A DNA stretch of 64,000 nucleotides from Sphingomonas leidyi (GTDB taxonomy: Bacteria > Pseudomonadota > Alphaproteobacteria > Sphingomonadales > Sphingomonadaceae), in the NCBI RefSeq assembly GCF_011761945.1, contig NZ_JAASQV010000002.1:1-64000 (forward strand), read 5' to 3'. How positions within the stretch are numbered: the stretch's first letter is position 1; each line of letters opens with the position of its first letter. This document shows positions 1 through 8,698 of this stretch, piece by piece. A model generated the notes under the pieces. That model ran no database searches, was not told the DNA's origin, and saw only the letters and a list, made by a program, of their open reading frames with translations. The position numbers and the translations under genes were made by a program.

Positions 1-204
1 GCTTGACTTTATCTGAGTATCCGACGCCTAGAAGCCGCCAGAACCCAGGGCCGCCGCCCACATGTCCCTTCATCTAAATCACTATGTCAAAGAGCGACAA
101 AAACCGACGCACCGTCCAACCCCTTTTTCTCGGGGCGACCTGTGCGCCTGGATTTTGGTGACCGCCGCGTCGTTCCGGTGAGGAGCACCGCGTCGGTGGA
201 GTGG
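1..204 (-). other. Leader of a ribosomal RNA operon (16S gene off the left edge)
   Basis: No plausible protein is encoded here. Read leftward on the minus strand, the stretch follows a strong promoter (205-268), carries a boxA antitermination element (95-85) and then runs into a GC-rich leader toward the window edge. This is the layout expected upstream of a 16S rRNA gene in alphaproteobacteria. The 16S gene itself is not in the window, so the call is inference from promoter plus boxA. Confidence 0.65.
85..95 (-). promoter_or_regulatory. boxA-like rRNA antitermination element
   Basis: The minus strand reads GCTCTTTGACA, one base different from the E. coli core boxA (GCTCTTTAACA) and matching the form seen before 16S genes in alphaproteobacteria. 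BoxA recruits NusB/S10 antitermination complexes on rRNA transcripts. It lies about 110 bases downstream of the putative start of transcription. Confidence 0.65.
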
Positions 205-268
205 CTTCTATGCGTGACCTTCCGGCCCGTCAACAGCCTTGTGAAACTTTCTGTCTTTTTTTCGAAAC
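205..268 (-). promoter_or_regulatory. Putative rRNA operon promoter with UP-like tract
   Basis: On the minus strand there is a -35 hexamer TTGACG (233-228), a 17-base spacer and a -10-like TAGAAG (210-205). Directly upstream is an A-rich tract (268-241 on the minus strand, including seven consecutive A) in an otherwise GC-rich background, as in the UP elements of rRNA promoters. The -10 match is imperfect; the boxA downstream raises confidence. Confidence 0.55.
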
Positions 269-350
269 AGACCCGGAAACCCGCAGAAATCCGCGGTTTC
301 TTGGCACTGGGCCCGGTGCCGGGATGACGGTTCCATGACCCTGGGGCCCG

Positions 351-396
351 CGAATCGTTCGAATCGCCCCTCGAATCGCCCCCGAAACGCGAATCC
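351..396. repeat. Short direct repeats between the rRNA promoter and the flippase gene
   Basis: The heptamer CGAATCG occurs at 351-357, 360-366 and 372-378, with a one-mismatch copy at 390-396. Just upstream is a GC-rich hairpin at 304-321 (GGCAC/GTGCC arms around GGGCCC). They sit between a leftward rRNA promoter and the rightward flippase gene; no function can be assigned. Confidence 0.4.
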
Positions 397-486
397 GGGA
401 TGGGATTTCCCCTGCAGATCTGCGCAATTTCGTGCCCATTGGGCGGTTTACGGCGCATAAACGCGAACGGGCGCATAGCGCGCGGG

Positions 487-1965
487 ATGAGCGATACCAT
501 GCGGGCCAGTTCCGAAGCCGAAAGTGCCGCGCTGCGCCAGCAGGTGCGCAGTGCCGTGATCTGGCGTTCCGGCACCCAGATCTTCGGCCAGCTGCTCACC
601 TGGGCCTCGACCTTCATCGTGATCCGGCTGCTCGGCCCGTCCGCCTATGGCCTGTTCGCGATGACCCAGGTGGTCCTGGTCCTGCTCAACATGCTCAACG
701 GCTACGGCCTCGCCAGCGCGCTCATCCAGCGCAACGACGCCGGCCGCCACGCGCAGCGCCAGCTGTTCGGCATGCTGATCCTGCTGAACTTCGGCCTGGG
801 CGCCGTCCAGTTCCTCGCGGCCCCCGCCGCCGCCGCCTATTATCGCCAGCCCATGGTGGCCGACCTGCTCCGCGTGCAGGCGCTGCTATATATAGCCACG
901 CCGTTCATCGCCCTGCCCCAGGCGCTGCTTTCGCGCGCGATGGACTTCCGCAAGCAGGCGCTGGTCAACTTCGTCTCGGCGCTCGCCGGCGCGATCGCCG
1001 CACTTGCCGGCGCCCTGGCCGGCCTGGGCGTATGGACGCTGGTCGCGGCGCCGATCGCGCTGTTCGCCACCCGCGCCATCGGCATGACGATCGCCGCGCG
1101 TTCCCTGCTCTGGCCGAGCTTCGACTTTCGCGGCGCCGGCGACATCGCCCGCTATGGCGGCGTGATGGCCACCGGCCAGCTCTTCTGGTTCGCCCAGAGC
1201 CAGGCCGACGTATTCATCGCCGGCCGCCTGTTCGACCCGCACACGCTGGGCATCTACACGACCAGCCTGTTCCTGACCCAGATCTTCGTTTCCAAGTTCG
1301 TGCCGCCGCTCAACGAAGTCGCCTTCTCCGCCTATGCGCGGCTCAGGGACGACAAGGCCGCGGTCGCCGCCGCCTTCACCAAGTCGGCCCGGCTGATCAT
1401 GGTGGTCGCCATGCCCTTCTACCTGGGCATGGCCGCCACCGCCGACCCGCTGGTCGCGGTGGCGCTGGGGCCGAAATGGCTGGAGGCCGCCCCGGTGGTG
1501 CACTGGCTGGCGCTCGCCATGCCGATGATGACGCTGCAGGTGCTCTATGCTCCCGCCAGCGACGCCTGTGGCCGGCCGGGAATCAGCGCCCAGAATTCGG
1601 CCACCGGCGCGCTCTGCCTGCCGATCGCATTCCTGATCGGCGTGCACTGGGGGCTGATGGGGCTCGTCGCCGCCTGGTTCGCGGCCTATCCCGTCTATCT
1701 CGCGGTCTCGACCTGGCGGACGCTGCCGGTGATCGGCGTGAAGCCGGGCGCGCTGGTCGAGGCGATCGCCCCGCCGGTGCTCGCCGCCGTCGCCATGGCG
1801 CTGCTCGTCACCGGGCTCGATACGCTGCTGCCGCCGCTTCCCGCGCTCCCGCATCTCGCGCTGCTCGTGGGCGCCGGCGGCGTCATCTATGGCGGGCTGC
1901 TGTTCCTGTTCGCCCGCCCGGTCCTGATCGAATCGATCAACCTGATCCGCAATCGCCACGGATAG
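487..1965 (+). CDS. Polysaccharide/lipopolysaccharide flippase (Wzx-like, MOP superfamily)
   Basis: A 492-residue integral membrane protein with roughly 12-14 hydrophobic segments and a short soluble N-terminus. Such proteins move lipid-linked sugar units across the inner membrane. The segment near the N-terminus (Trp-Arg-Ser-Gly-Thr-Gln followed by a long first helix, then LLGPSAYGLFAM) is typical of the polysaccharide-synthesis family. The start is taken at ATG 487 because it gives the usual short N-terminus; ATG 499 is an alternative and the upstream in-frame codons look non-coding. No sugar-transferase genes are adjacent, so the substrate cannot be named. Confidence 0.85.
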   Translation: MSDTMRASSEAESAALRQQVRSAVIWRSGTQIFGQLLTWASTFIVIRLLGPSAYGLFAMTQVVLVLLNMLNGYGLASALIQRNDAGRHAQRQLFGMLILLNFGLGAVQFLAAPAAAAYYRQPMVADLLRVQALLYIATPFIALPQALLSRAMDFRKQALVNFVSALAGAIAALAGALAGLGVWTLVAAPIALFATRAIGMTIAARSLLWPSFDFRGAGDIARYGGVMATGQLFWFAQSQADVFIAGRLFDPHTLGIYTTSLFLTQIFVSKFVPPLNEVAFSAYARLRDDKAAVAAAFTKSARLIMVVAMPFYLGMAATADPLVAVALGPKWLEAAPVVHWLALAMPMMTLQVLYAPASDACGRPGISAQNSATGALCLPIAFLIGVHWGLMGLVAAWFAAYPVYLAVSTWRTLPVIGVKPGALVEAIAPPVLAAVAMALLVTGLDTLLPPLPALPHLALLVGAGGVIYGGLLFLFARPVLIESINLIRNRHG

Positions 1966-1987
1966 AAAGGCAAGCGCCCGCCCGGGA

Positions 1988-2416
1988 TCACACCGCCTGG
2001 ATATAGGCGCGCATCGCATCGGCTTCCGATTCGATCCGCTCGATCCGGTACTTCACCAGATCGCCGATCGAGACGAGGCCGATACAGGTATCGCCCTCGA
2101 CCACCGGCAGATGGCGGATGCGCCGGCGCGTCATCAGCGCCAGCGCGGCAAGCACGCTCTCGCCGGGAGAGACGGTGATCGCCGGGGCGGTCATCACCTC
2201 GCCCACCGTGCGCGCAAGCGCCGCGGCGCCCTCGCGCTCGAGGCAGTAGATCACGTCACGCTCGGAAAATATGCCGGCCACCGCGCCGCCGGACATCACG
2301 GGCACGGCGCCGATCCGCTTCCCGGCGAGCAGCGCGACCGCATCGGCAACCGTCCGGTCCCCGTCGATCGAGACCACTTCGTGCCCCTTGCCCCCCAGGA
2401 TCGCCGCGATCGTCAT
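1988..2416 (-). CDS. CBS-domain protein (two CBS motifs)
   Basis: A 142-residue soluble protein that is essentially one tandem pair of CBS motifs. Motif one includes AVPVMSGGAVAGIFSERDVI and motif two IRHLPVVEGDTCIGLVSIGD; the SERD and SIGD ends are the hallmark ribose/adenine-contacting turns. Standalone CBS pairs of this type bind adenine nucleotides and act as energy sensors in many alphaproteobacteria. ATG 2416 gives the standard N-terminus (MTIAAIL). It converges on the flippase gene, with 22 bases between the stops. The partner protein is unknown. Confidence 0.88.
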   Translation of the reverse strand: MTIAAILGGKGHEVVSIDGDRTVADAVALLAGKRIGAVPVMSGGAVAGIFSERDVIYCLEREGAAALARTVGEVMTAPAITVSPGESVLAALALMTRRRIRHLPVVEGDTCIGLVSIGDLVKYRIERIESEADAMRAYIQAV

Positions 2417-2472
2417 CGCCTTCACTCCGCATTCGGGTCCAGGCGGTTGAGTCTCCCACACATCGCCCCCAA

Positions 2473-2781
2473 TTGCAAAAGATGGACGCGCCGCACGGCC
2501 TGGACGATCCCGAATATGCCGCCTTTGCCTGGGCGCGCTATCGCCGCATCCTGGGCTGGATGGCGATGGCCGCGGCGGCGGCCGCGATCCTCGCGATCCT
2601 GGTCCTGTGGCACTGGCTGGGCTGGCTCAACCTGACCGTGATCACCGCCACCGCGCTCGGCGTGTTCTTCACGATCCTGCTCGGTGCCATGCTGATGGGC
2701 TTGATGTTCCTGAGCTCGGGCACCGGCCATGACGCGCAGGTGGAGGATCGGCTGAAGGACGAAATGGAAATCGGCGACTGA
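2473..2781 (+). CDS. Small two-helix membrane protein, unknown function
   Basis: About 100 residues (start at codon 2473, or ATG 2482 giving MDAPHGLDD). Two strongly hydrophobic segments are visible, roughly residues 29-48 and 54-80, followed by a charged tail ending EDRLKDEMEIGD. The gene is divergent from the CBS-domain gene with about 60 bases between. Composition and position suggest a real conserved small inner-membrane protein, but no family name can be given from the sequence. Confidence 0.7.
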   Translation: MQKMDAPHGLDDPEYAAFAWARYRRILGWMAMAAAAAAILAILVLWHWLGWLNLTVITATALGVFFTILLGAMLMGLMFLSSGTGHDAQVEDRLKDEMEIGD

Positions 2782-2835
2782 GCCTTCGCCCAGCCGCCGA
2801 TCCGTTTCGCTGAATCTTCAGGCGCGCTGTGCCGT

Positions 2836-3546
2836 TCAGGCAGTCGCTTCCGCATCCTCGGCGCGGGTGCGGCGGCGGCGCGGCTTCTTCACCGGCTCCT
2901 CCGCTTCCGCGGCCGGTACCGCGTCGATCGCGCCGAGCGCGGGCGGAAGCACCGCAGCGTCGATCGCATGGCTTTCCTCGGGCTGCGCCTCCTCGCGGCG
3001 GGGACGCCGGGCGCGGCGCGGCGCCTGCTCCTCGCGCGGAGCACGCTGCTCTTCGGCGGCCGCCTCGAAGCTCTCGGCTTCGACGGCATGGCCATAGCCA
3101 TTGCCATTGGCGCGGCCGTTGCGGTCCTCACGATCGCGGCGGGGCTGGCGCTCCTCGCGCTCGCGGCGCGGCTGCTGGGCGCGCTGCTCCTGCTGCTCGT
3201 CCGCGTCGTCGGCACGATTGCCATCGGCCTCGACGTCGAAATCCTCGTCGTCGCCGTCGAAATCGTCACGCTGGCGGCGCTGCTGGTTCTGCTCCTCGAA
3301 GCGCGAGCGGCTCTCGCTCAGCACGCGGAAATAGTGATCCGCGAACTGGAGATAATATTCGGTGTTGACCCGATCGCCCTGCATCTGGGCATCGCGCGCC
3401 AGATTCTTGTACTTCTCGAGCAGTTGGGCGGCGTTGCCGCGCGCACGGTTGTCGATGCGGTTCCCGTTGCCCTGGCCGGGGTTGCCACCCTGGCGTTGCT
3501 GCTGCCCGCCACGACCACGACGGCGGCCGGCCTGACGATTGTTCAT
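2836..3546 (-). CDS. DUF4167-domain protein
   Basis: A 236-residue, very polar protein. The N-terminus is rich in Arg, Gly and Gln. It is followed by the DUF4167 core, about residues 30-80, with the hallmark LLEKYKNLARDAQMQGDR and the segment NTEYYLQFADHYFRVL. The remainder is low-complexity acid/base sequence ending in an Arg-rich tail with KKPRRRRTR. The RG-rich head and basic tail suggest nucleic-acid or ribosome contact, which is inference. ATG 3546 is preferred to the TTG one codon upstream. It lies upstream of prmC in the same direction, separated by 269 bases, so it is probably independent. Confidence 0.88.
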   Translation of the reverse strand: MNNRQAGRRRGRGGQQQRQGGNPGQGNGNRIDNRARGNAAQLLEKYKNLARDAQMQGDRVNTEYYLQFADHYFRVLSESRSRFEEQNQQRRQRDDFDGDDEDFDVEADGNRADDADEQQEQRAQQPRREREERQPRRDREDRNGRANGNGYGHAVEAESFEAAAEEQRAPREEQAPRRARRPRREEAQPEESHAIDAAVLPPALGAIDAVPAAEAEEPVKKPRRRRTRAEDAEATA

Positions 3547-3815
3547 CAAGGTCTGTATGTCCTGTCTTGTTTACGCTGTCCGTCGGTCCAATTCCTGGGT
3601 CCCGGATGCAGTTTACAAATGCGCGCCAACGCCTCGGGAGGCGCAAGTCGCCTGCCATGGCCACCGGACTGCAGCGGCTATCATGACCTGAATCGGGGCT
3701 GTGCTTTTCACGGCCCAAGTTTCAACGGCTTGGTTGAAAGTGCCCTACCCCGTCGCTGTCTTAGCCGGTGCAGCACCAATGTCCAAGCAGAAATATGTGT
3801 CGTTTTAGCGTCTTT

Positions 3816-4631
3816 TCAAGTCAGGAGCAGCGCGCGTGGCCGCTCTCCCAGATCCTTGTACAGCGTCACGGCGAAACCGCCATTCCGGGCAATCGCGGAT
3901 ACCGGCTCGGCCTGGGTCCAGCCGATCTCCAGCACCGCGCCGCCGCCCGGCGCGAGCAGGCGGCGGAGATCGGGGACGATGCGGCGATAATCGTCCAGCC
4001 CCTCGGCCCCCGCGAACAGCGCCGAACCCGGCTCGTACCGGCGCACCTGCTCGGGCAGCGGCTCCCCCGTCCCGATATAGGGCGGATTGGCGAGAATCAG
4101 GTCGAAGCGGCCATCGAGCCCCTCCCCCCAATCGCCGCGCCGGAAGCCGGCGCGCGCCGCCATCCCCAATGTCGCGGCGTTGCGCCGGGCATAGTCGAGC
4201 GCGACATCCGAAGCGTCCACGCCCAGCCCCTGCGCCTCGGGCCATTCGGCGAGCGCGGCGAGCAGCAGCGTGCCCGGGCCGGTGCCGAGATCGAGGATCC
4301 GCGCCGGCGCTCGCGCCCCGAAATATTCGACCGCCGCCTCGATCAGCGTCTCGCTGTCGGGCCGCGGGATCAGCACGCCTGGGCCGACGGCCAGCTCGAT
4401 CGTCCAGAAGGCGCGGCGGCCCGTGATGTACGCGACCGGCTCATACGCGAGCCGGCGGGCGAGCAGCGCCTCCAGCGCTTCCGGCGCGGGGTCGCCGAGA
4501 TGGCGCAGGATCATCGATTCGCGGGAAACGCCCAGGGCATGGGCGGCAAGGAGCTCCGCGTCGAGCCGGGGCGAATCGGAAACGGCTTCGAGCGCACGGG
4601 CAGCCTGGTTGAGGGCGACACGAACACTCAT
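3816..4631 (-). CDS. prmC: Peptide chain release factor N5-glutamine methyltransferase
   Basis: A 271-residue enzyme that methylates the glutamine of the GGQ loop in release factors RF1 and RF2 using SAM. The N-terminal helical domain (about 1-75) is followed by the Rossmann methyltransferase domain with DLGTGPG at 114-120 and the family signature NPPY at 182-185. ATG 4631 overlaps the stop of the upstream gene as ATGA; a GTG four codons earlier is also in frame. It is the last gene of hisS-prfA-unknown-prmC, so its substrate (RF1) is made from the same transcript. Confidence 0.95.
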   Translation of the reverse strand: MSVRVALNQAARALEAVSDSPRLDAELLAAHALGVSRESMILRHLGDPAPEALEALLARRLAYEPVAYITGRRAFWTIELAVGPGVLIPRPDSETLIEAAVEYFGARAPARILDLGTGPGTLLLAALAEWPEAQGLGVDASDVALDYARRNAATLGMAARAGFRRGDWGEGLDGRFDLILANPPYIGTGEPLPEQVRRYEPGSALFAGAEGLDDYRRIVPDLRRLLAPGGGAVLEIGWTQAEPVSAIARNGGFAVTLYKDLGERPRALLLT

Positions 4632-4926
4632 CGGTTGTTGCACGAAAAGGCCCAGACCAGCGCCTTGGCCGCGCGATCATCGATCCCCGGATGCGCCTTC
4701 CGCAACGCCCGCACCGCCCATTCGCTGCCCTTCCAAAGCCCGAGCGGGCGCCAGTCGGGCTGCATATCGCCAAGCGCGCCGAGGATGCGAAGCATGGGGA
4801 TTTCCACGGCCTGCGCCCGCGCGATACCCAGTGCCCCGACGACTGCGGGCCAATCCGTCTGCGGATGGCTCGCGCGCTGATAACCCAGATAGGCGGGAAT
4901 GGCCGTGTTGATGTCGGCCGCTTCGC

Positions 4927-4930
<4 letters not shown>
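4628..4930 (-). CDS. Conserved-looking 100-residue protein between prfA and prmC
   Basis: A 100-residue soluble protein beginning [18 protein letters not shown]. It has two Trp-containing segments (near DWPAVVG and [13 protein letters not shown]) and the tail [12 protein letters not shown]. It starts at GTG 4930, which overlaps the prfA stop as GTGA, and ends inside the prmC start as ATGA. These tight overlaps argue strongly that it is translated. No family is recognised. Its place between a release factor and the enzyme that methylates it makes a role near translation termination possible but unproven. Confidence 0.75.
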
Positions 4931-5993
<1,063 letters not shown>

Positions 5994-5997
<4 letters not shown>

Positions 5998-7229
5998 CGC
6001 GCGGCGACCAATGCAGCCACGGCATCCGCATCGACCGCGTCGGCGCGGATCACGCGCTGGCCGATCGAGAGAGCGCCGTCGCGCGCCTGGAACGAAAGCG
6101 TCATCGCAGGCTCCGCCTTGAGCGCGCGGTCATAGCGTTTTTTGGCGCTGCCGGTCGCGAAGAGCTCGGCGCTGAAACCCGCATTGCGCAGCGCGGCGAG
6201 CAAGCCGATCGCCGCGCCCTCCGCGCCCGCGGCCTCGACCACCACGGCGACCTGCATCCGCTCCGCCGCCGGCTCGTCGATCAGCATCCCCAGCCGCTCG
6301 ACGCCCGCCGCCCAGCCCACGCCGGGCGTCTCGGGGCCGCCGAGATTGCCGACCAGCCCGTCATAGCGCCCGCCCGCCAGCACGGTGCCCTGCGCGCCCA
6401 GCCGGTCGGTGACGAACTCGAAGGCGGTGTGGCGATAATAATCGAGCCCGCGGACCAGGCGGCTGTTGCGCGTCCATTGCACGCCGGCCGCGTCGAGCCC
6501 GTCGGTGACGGCCTTGAAGAAGCTCGCCGCCTCCTCGGTCAGATAGGCATCGATGTCCGGCGCGCTGTCGGCGATCGGGCGGTCCTGCGGGTCCTTCGAA
6601 TCGAGGATGCGCATCGGGTTCTTCTCGAGCCGGACCAGGCTGTCCTCGCTCAGCTGGTCCCGGTGCGCCTCGAAATGCGCGACCAGCGCGGCGCGCCAGG
6701 CCTCGCGCGTCTCCGCGTCGCCCAGCGTGTTGAGCTGGAGCGTCACGCCCTCGATGCCGAGTTCGCGCAGCAGCTGATCGGCAAGGACGAGCAGCTCGAC
6801 ATCCGCCGCCGGCTCGGCGGCGCCGAGGATCTCGGCGTCGAGCTGGTGGAACTGGCGGAAGCGGCCCTTTTGCGGGCGTTCGTAGCGGAACACCGGGCCG
6901 CTGGTGACCAGCTTGAGCGGCGCATATTGCTGCCAGCCCTCGGTGATATAGGCGCGGCAGATGCCGGCGGTGAACTCCGGGCGCAGCGTGATCAGGTCGC
7001 CGCCCTTGTCCTCGAACGTGTACATCTCCTTCGAGACGACGTCGCTGGTCTCGCCCATCGAGCGGGCGAACACGCCCGTCGCCTCGAACACCGGGATGTC
7101 GACGCGCTGGAAGCAATAGAGCTTGCGGACATGGTCGAAGGTTTCGAGGACGCGGGCGAACCTGCGCTGATCCTCGCCGAAAATGTCCTGGGTGCCCCGG
7201 ATGCGGTTGGGCGTTTCGATGCGTGCCAT
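5994..7229 (-). CDS. hisS: Histidyl-tRNA synthetase
   Basis: A 411-residue class II aminoacyl-tRNA synthetase charging tRNA-His. Seen are the N-terminal [10 protein letters not shown], motif 2 region [20 protein letters not shown], the histidine-binding [16 protein letters not shown], and motif 3 [15 protein letters not shown]-terminal anticodon-binding domain follows (about 325-411). ATG 7229 gives the usual N-terminus; the frame stays open upstream but that part is not conserved-looking. First gene of a four-gene minus-strand operon, divergent from the efflux operon. Confidence 0.97.
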
Positions 7230-7394
7230 ATTGGCGGGCGCCAATAGGCCGGTTCCGCGCCCGCCGCAACGCGGAGATTGATCGCCCCCATAACCGCAGG
7301 GAACCCCGCAACAAGCTGGCAATTGTTGCGCCAGGTAACCAATCGTGGAAACGTGCGGTCTGCCGGGCCCGCCTATCGCGTTTCCGGCATATTT

Positions 7395-7426
7395 CTTGTG
7401 TTGCACTGCACAGTGGGCTGCACAAG
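7395..7426. promoter_or_regulatory. Candidate operator palindrome upstream of the efflux operon
   Basis: Arms CTTGTGTTGC (7395-7404) and GCTGCACAAG (7417-7426) match as an inverted repeat with two mismatches around a partly symmetric centre, 55 bases before the TTG start of the adaptor gene. The size and place suit a TetR- or MarR-type repressor site of the kind that controls RND pumps, but no such repressor gene is adjacent. Confidence 0.35.
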
Positions 7427-7480
7427 GAACATCGTCATCAAGCACCGCGCCGGAGTCGGCGCCTGATCCGGGTTGAAGAA

Positions 7481-8692
7481 TTGCACCGAATCATCCCTGC
7501 CGGCTCGCGCCGACCTGCCTTTGCCCTGCTCTCGACCACGCTGCTCCTCGCATCCTGCGGCAGCGGCGGCCAGACTGCGCAGAAAAAGGGCGCGGGCGGA
7601 CCGCCCCAGGTGGGCTTCGTGGTGGTCCAGCCGGGGCAGGTGCCGGTGGTCGCGGAGCTGACCGGGCGGGTGAATCCCTATCAGGTCTCCGAGATCCGGC
7701 CGCAGGTGGCCGGGATCGTGCGCAAGCGCCTCTTCACCGAGGGCACGATCGTCCGCCAGGGGCAGACGCTCTACCAGATCGATCCCAGCCTCTATTCCGC
7801 CAGCGTCGCCGAGGCGGCGGCCAATCTGCAGAACGCCCAGGCCAATGCCGAGGCGACCCGGATCAGGGCCGATCGCTACAAGCCGCTCGCCGAGGCCGAG
7901 GCGGTGTCGAAGCAGGACTATACCGATGCCGCGGCGGCCGCCCGCCAGGCCCGCGCGCAGGTCGCCCAGACGGGCGCGCAGCTGCAGACCGCGCGGATCA
8001 ACCTGCACTTCACGCGCGTCCCCGCGCCGATCACCGGCCGCATCGGCCGCTCGCTCGTAACCGAAGGCGCGCTGGTGACGACCAACCAGGCCGATCCGCT
8101 GGCGGTGATCCAGCGGCTCGACCCGATCTTCGTCGACATCCAGCAGTCGAGCACCGAGCTGCTCGCGCTGCGCCGCGCGCTGGCGCAGCAGGGCGTGACG
8201 CCGGGCAGCGCCGACGTGCGCCTGAAGCTCGAGGACGGCAGCGAATATGGCACGACCGGCACGGTCGAATTCTCCGAAGTGATGGTCGACCAGAACACCG
8301 GCACCGTCACGCTGCGCGCGCGCTTCGCCAATCCCGAGGGGATGCTGCTGCCGGGCATGTTCGTCCGCGCGGTCTTCACCCAGGCGATCGACACCCGCGC
8401 CTTCCTGGTGCCGCAACAGGCCGTGTCGCGCGACGCCAGGGGCGCCGCCCAGCTCTGGGTGGTCGGCCCGGACAACAAGGCGGTGCGCCGCGACGTGACC
8501 GCCGAGCGCACCCAGGGCGCCTATTGGGTCATCACCAAGGGGCTCAATCCCGGCGACAAGGTGATCACCCAGGGCATCGCCAACCTGAAGCCCAATGCCG
8601 ATATCCGCCCGGTCCCGGCCGACACGCCGCAGAAGATCGAGCAGCCCCGCAAGGGCCAGGACACCGGCGCATCCAAGTCGAAGGGCGGCTGA
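7481..8692 (+). CDS. RND efflux periplasmic adaptor lipoprotein (MexA/AcrA type)
   Basis: A 403-residue membrane-fusion protein linking the inner-membrane pump to the outer-membrane channel. With TTG 7481 as start the N-terminus is a clean lipoprotein signal peptide, with lipobox LASC and acylated Cys26. No ATG is available nearby. Lipoyl half-motifs occur around [21 protein letters not shown] and [11 protein letters not shown] coiled hairpin (about 105-175) lies between them, and beta-barrel and membrane-proximal domains follow. It is six bases before the pump gene, so the three genes form one operon. Confidence 0.92.
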   Translation: MHRIIPAGSRRPAFALLSTTLLLASCGSGGQTAQKKGAGGPPQVGFVVVQPGQVPVVAELTGRVNPYQVSEIRPQVAGIVRKRLFTEGTIVRQGQTLYQIDPSLYSASVAEAAANLQNAQANAEATRIRADRYKPLAEAEAVSKQDYTDAAAAARQARAQVAQTGAQLQTARINLHFTRVPAPITGRIGRSLVTEGALVTTNQADPLAVIQRLDPIFVDIQQSSTELLALRRALAQQGVTPGSADVRLKLEDGSEYGTTGTVEFSEVMVDQNTGTVTLRARFANPEGMLLPGMFVRAVFTQAIDTRAFLVPQQAVSRDARGAAQLWVVGPDNKAVRRDVTAERTQGAYWVITKGLNPGDKVITQGIANLKPNADIRPVPADTPQKIEQPRKGQDTGASKSKGG

Positions 8693-8698
8693 GCACCC

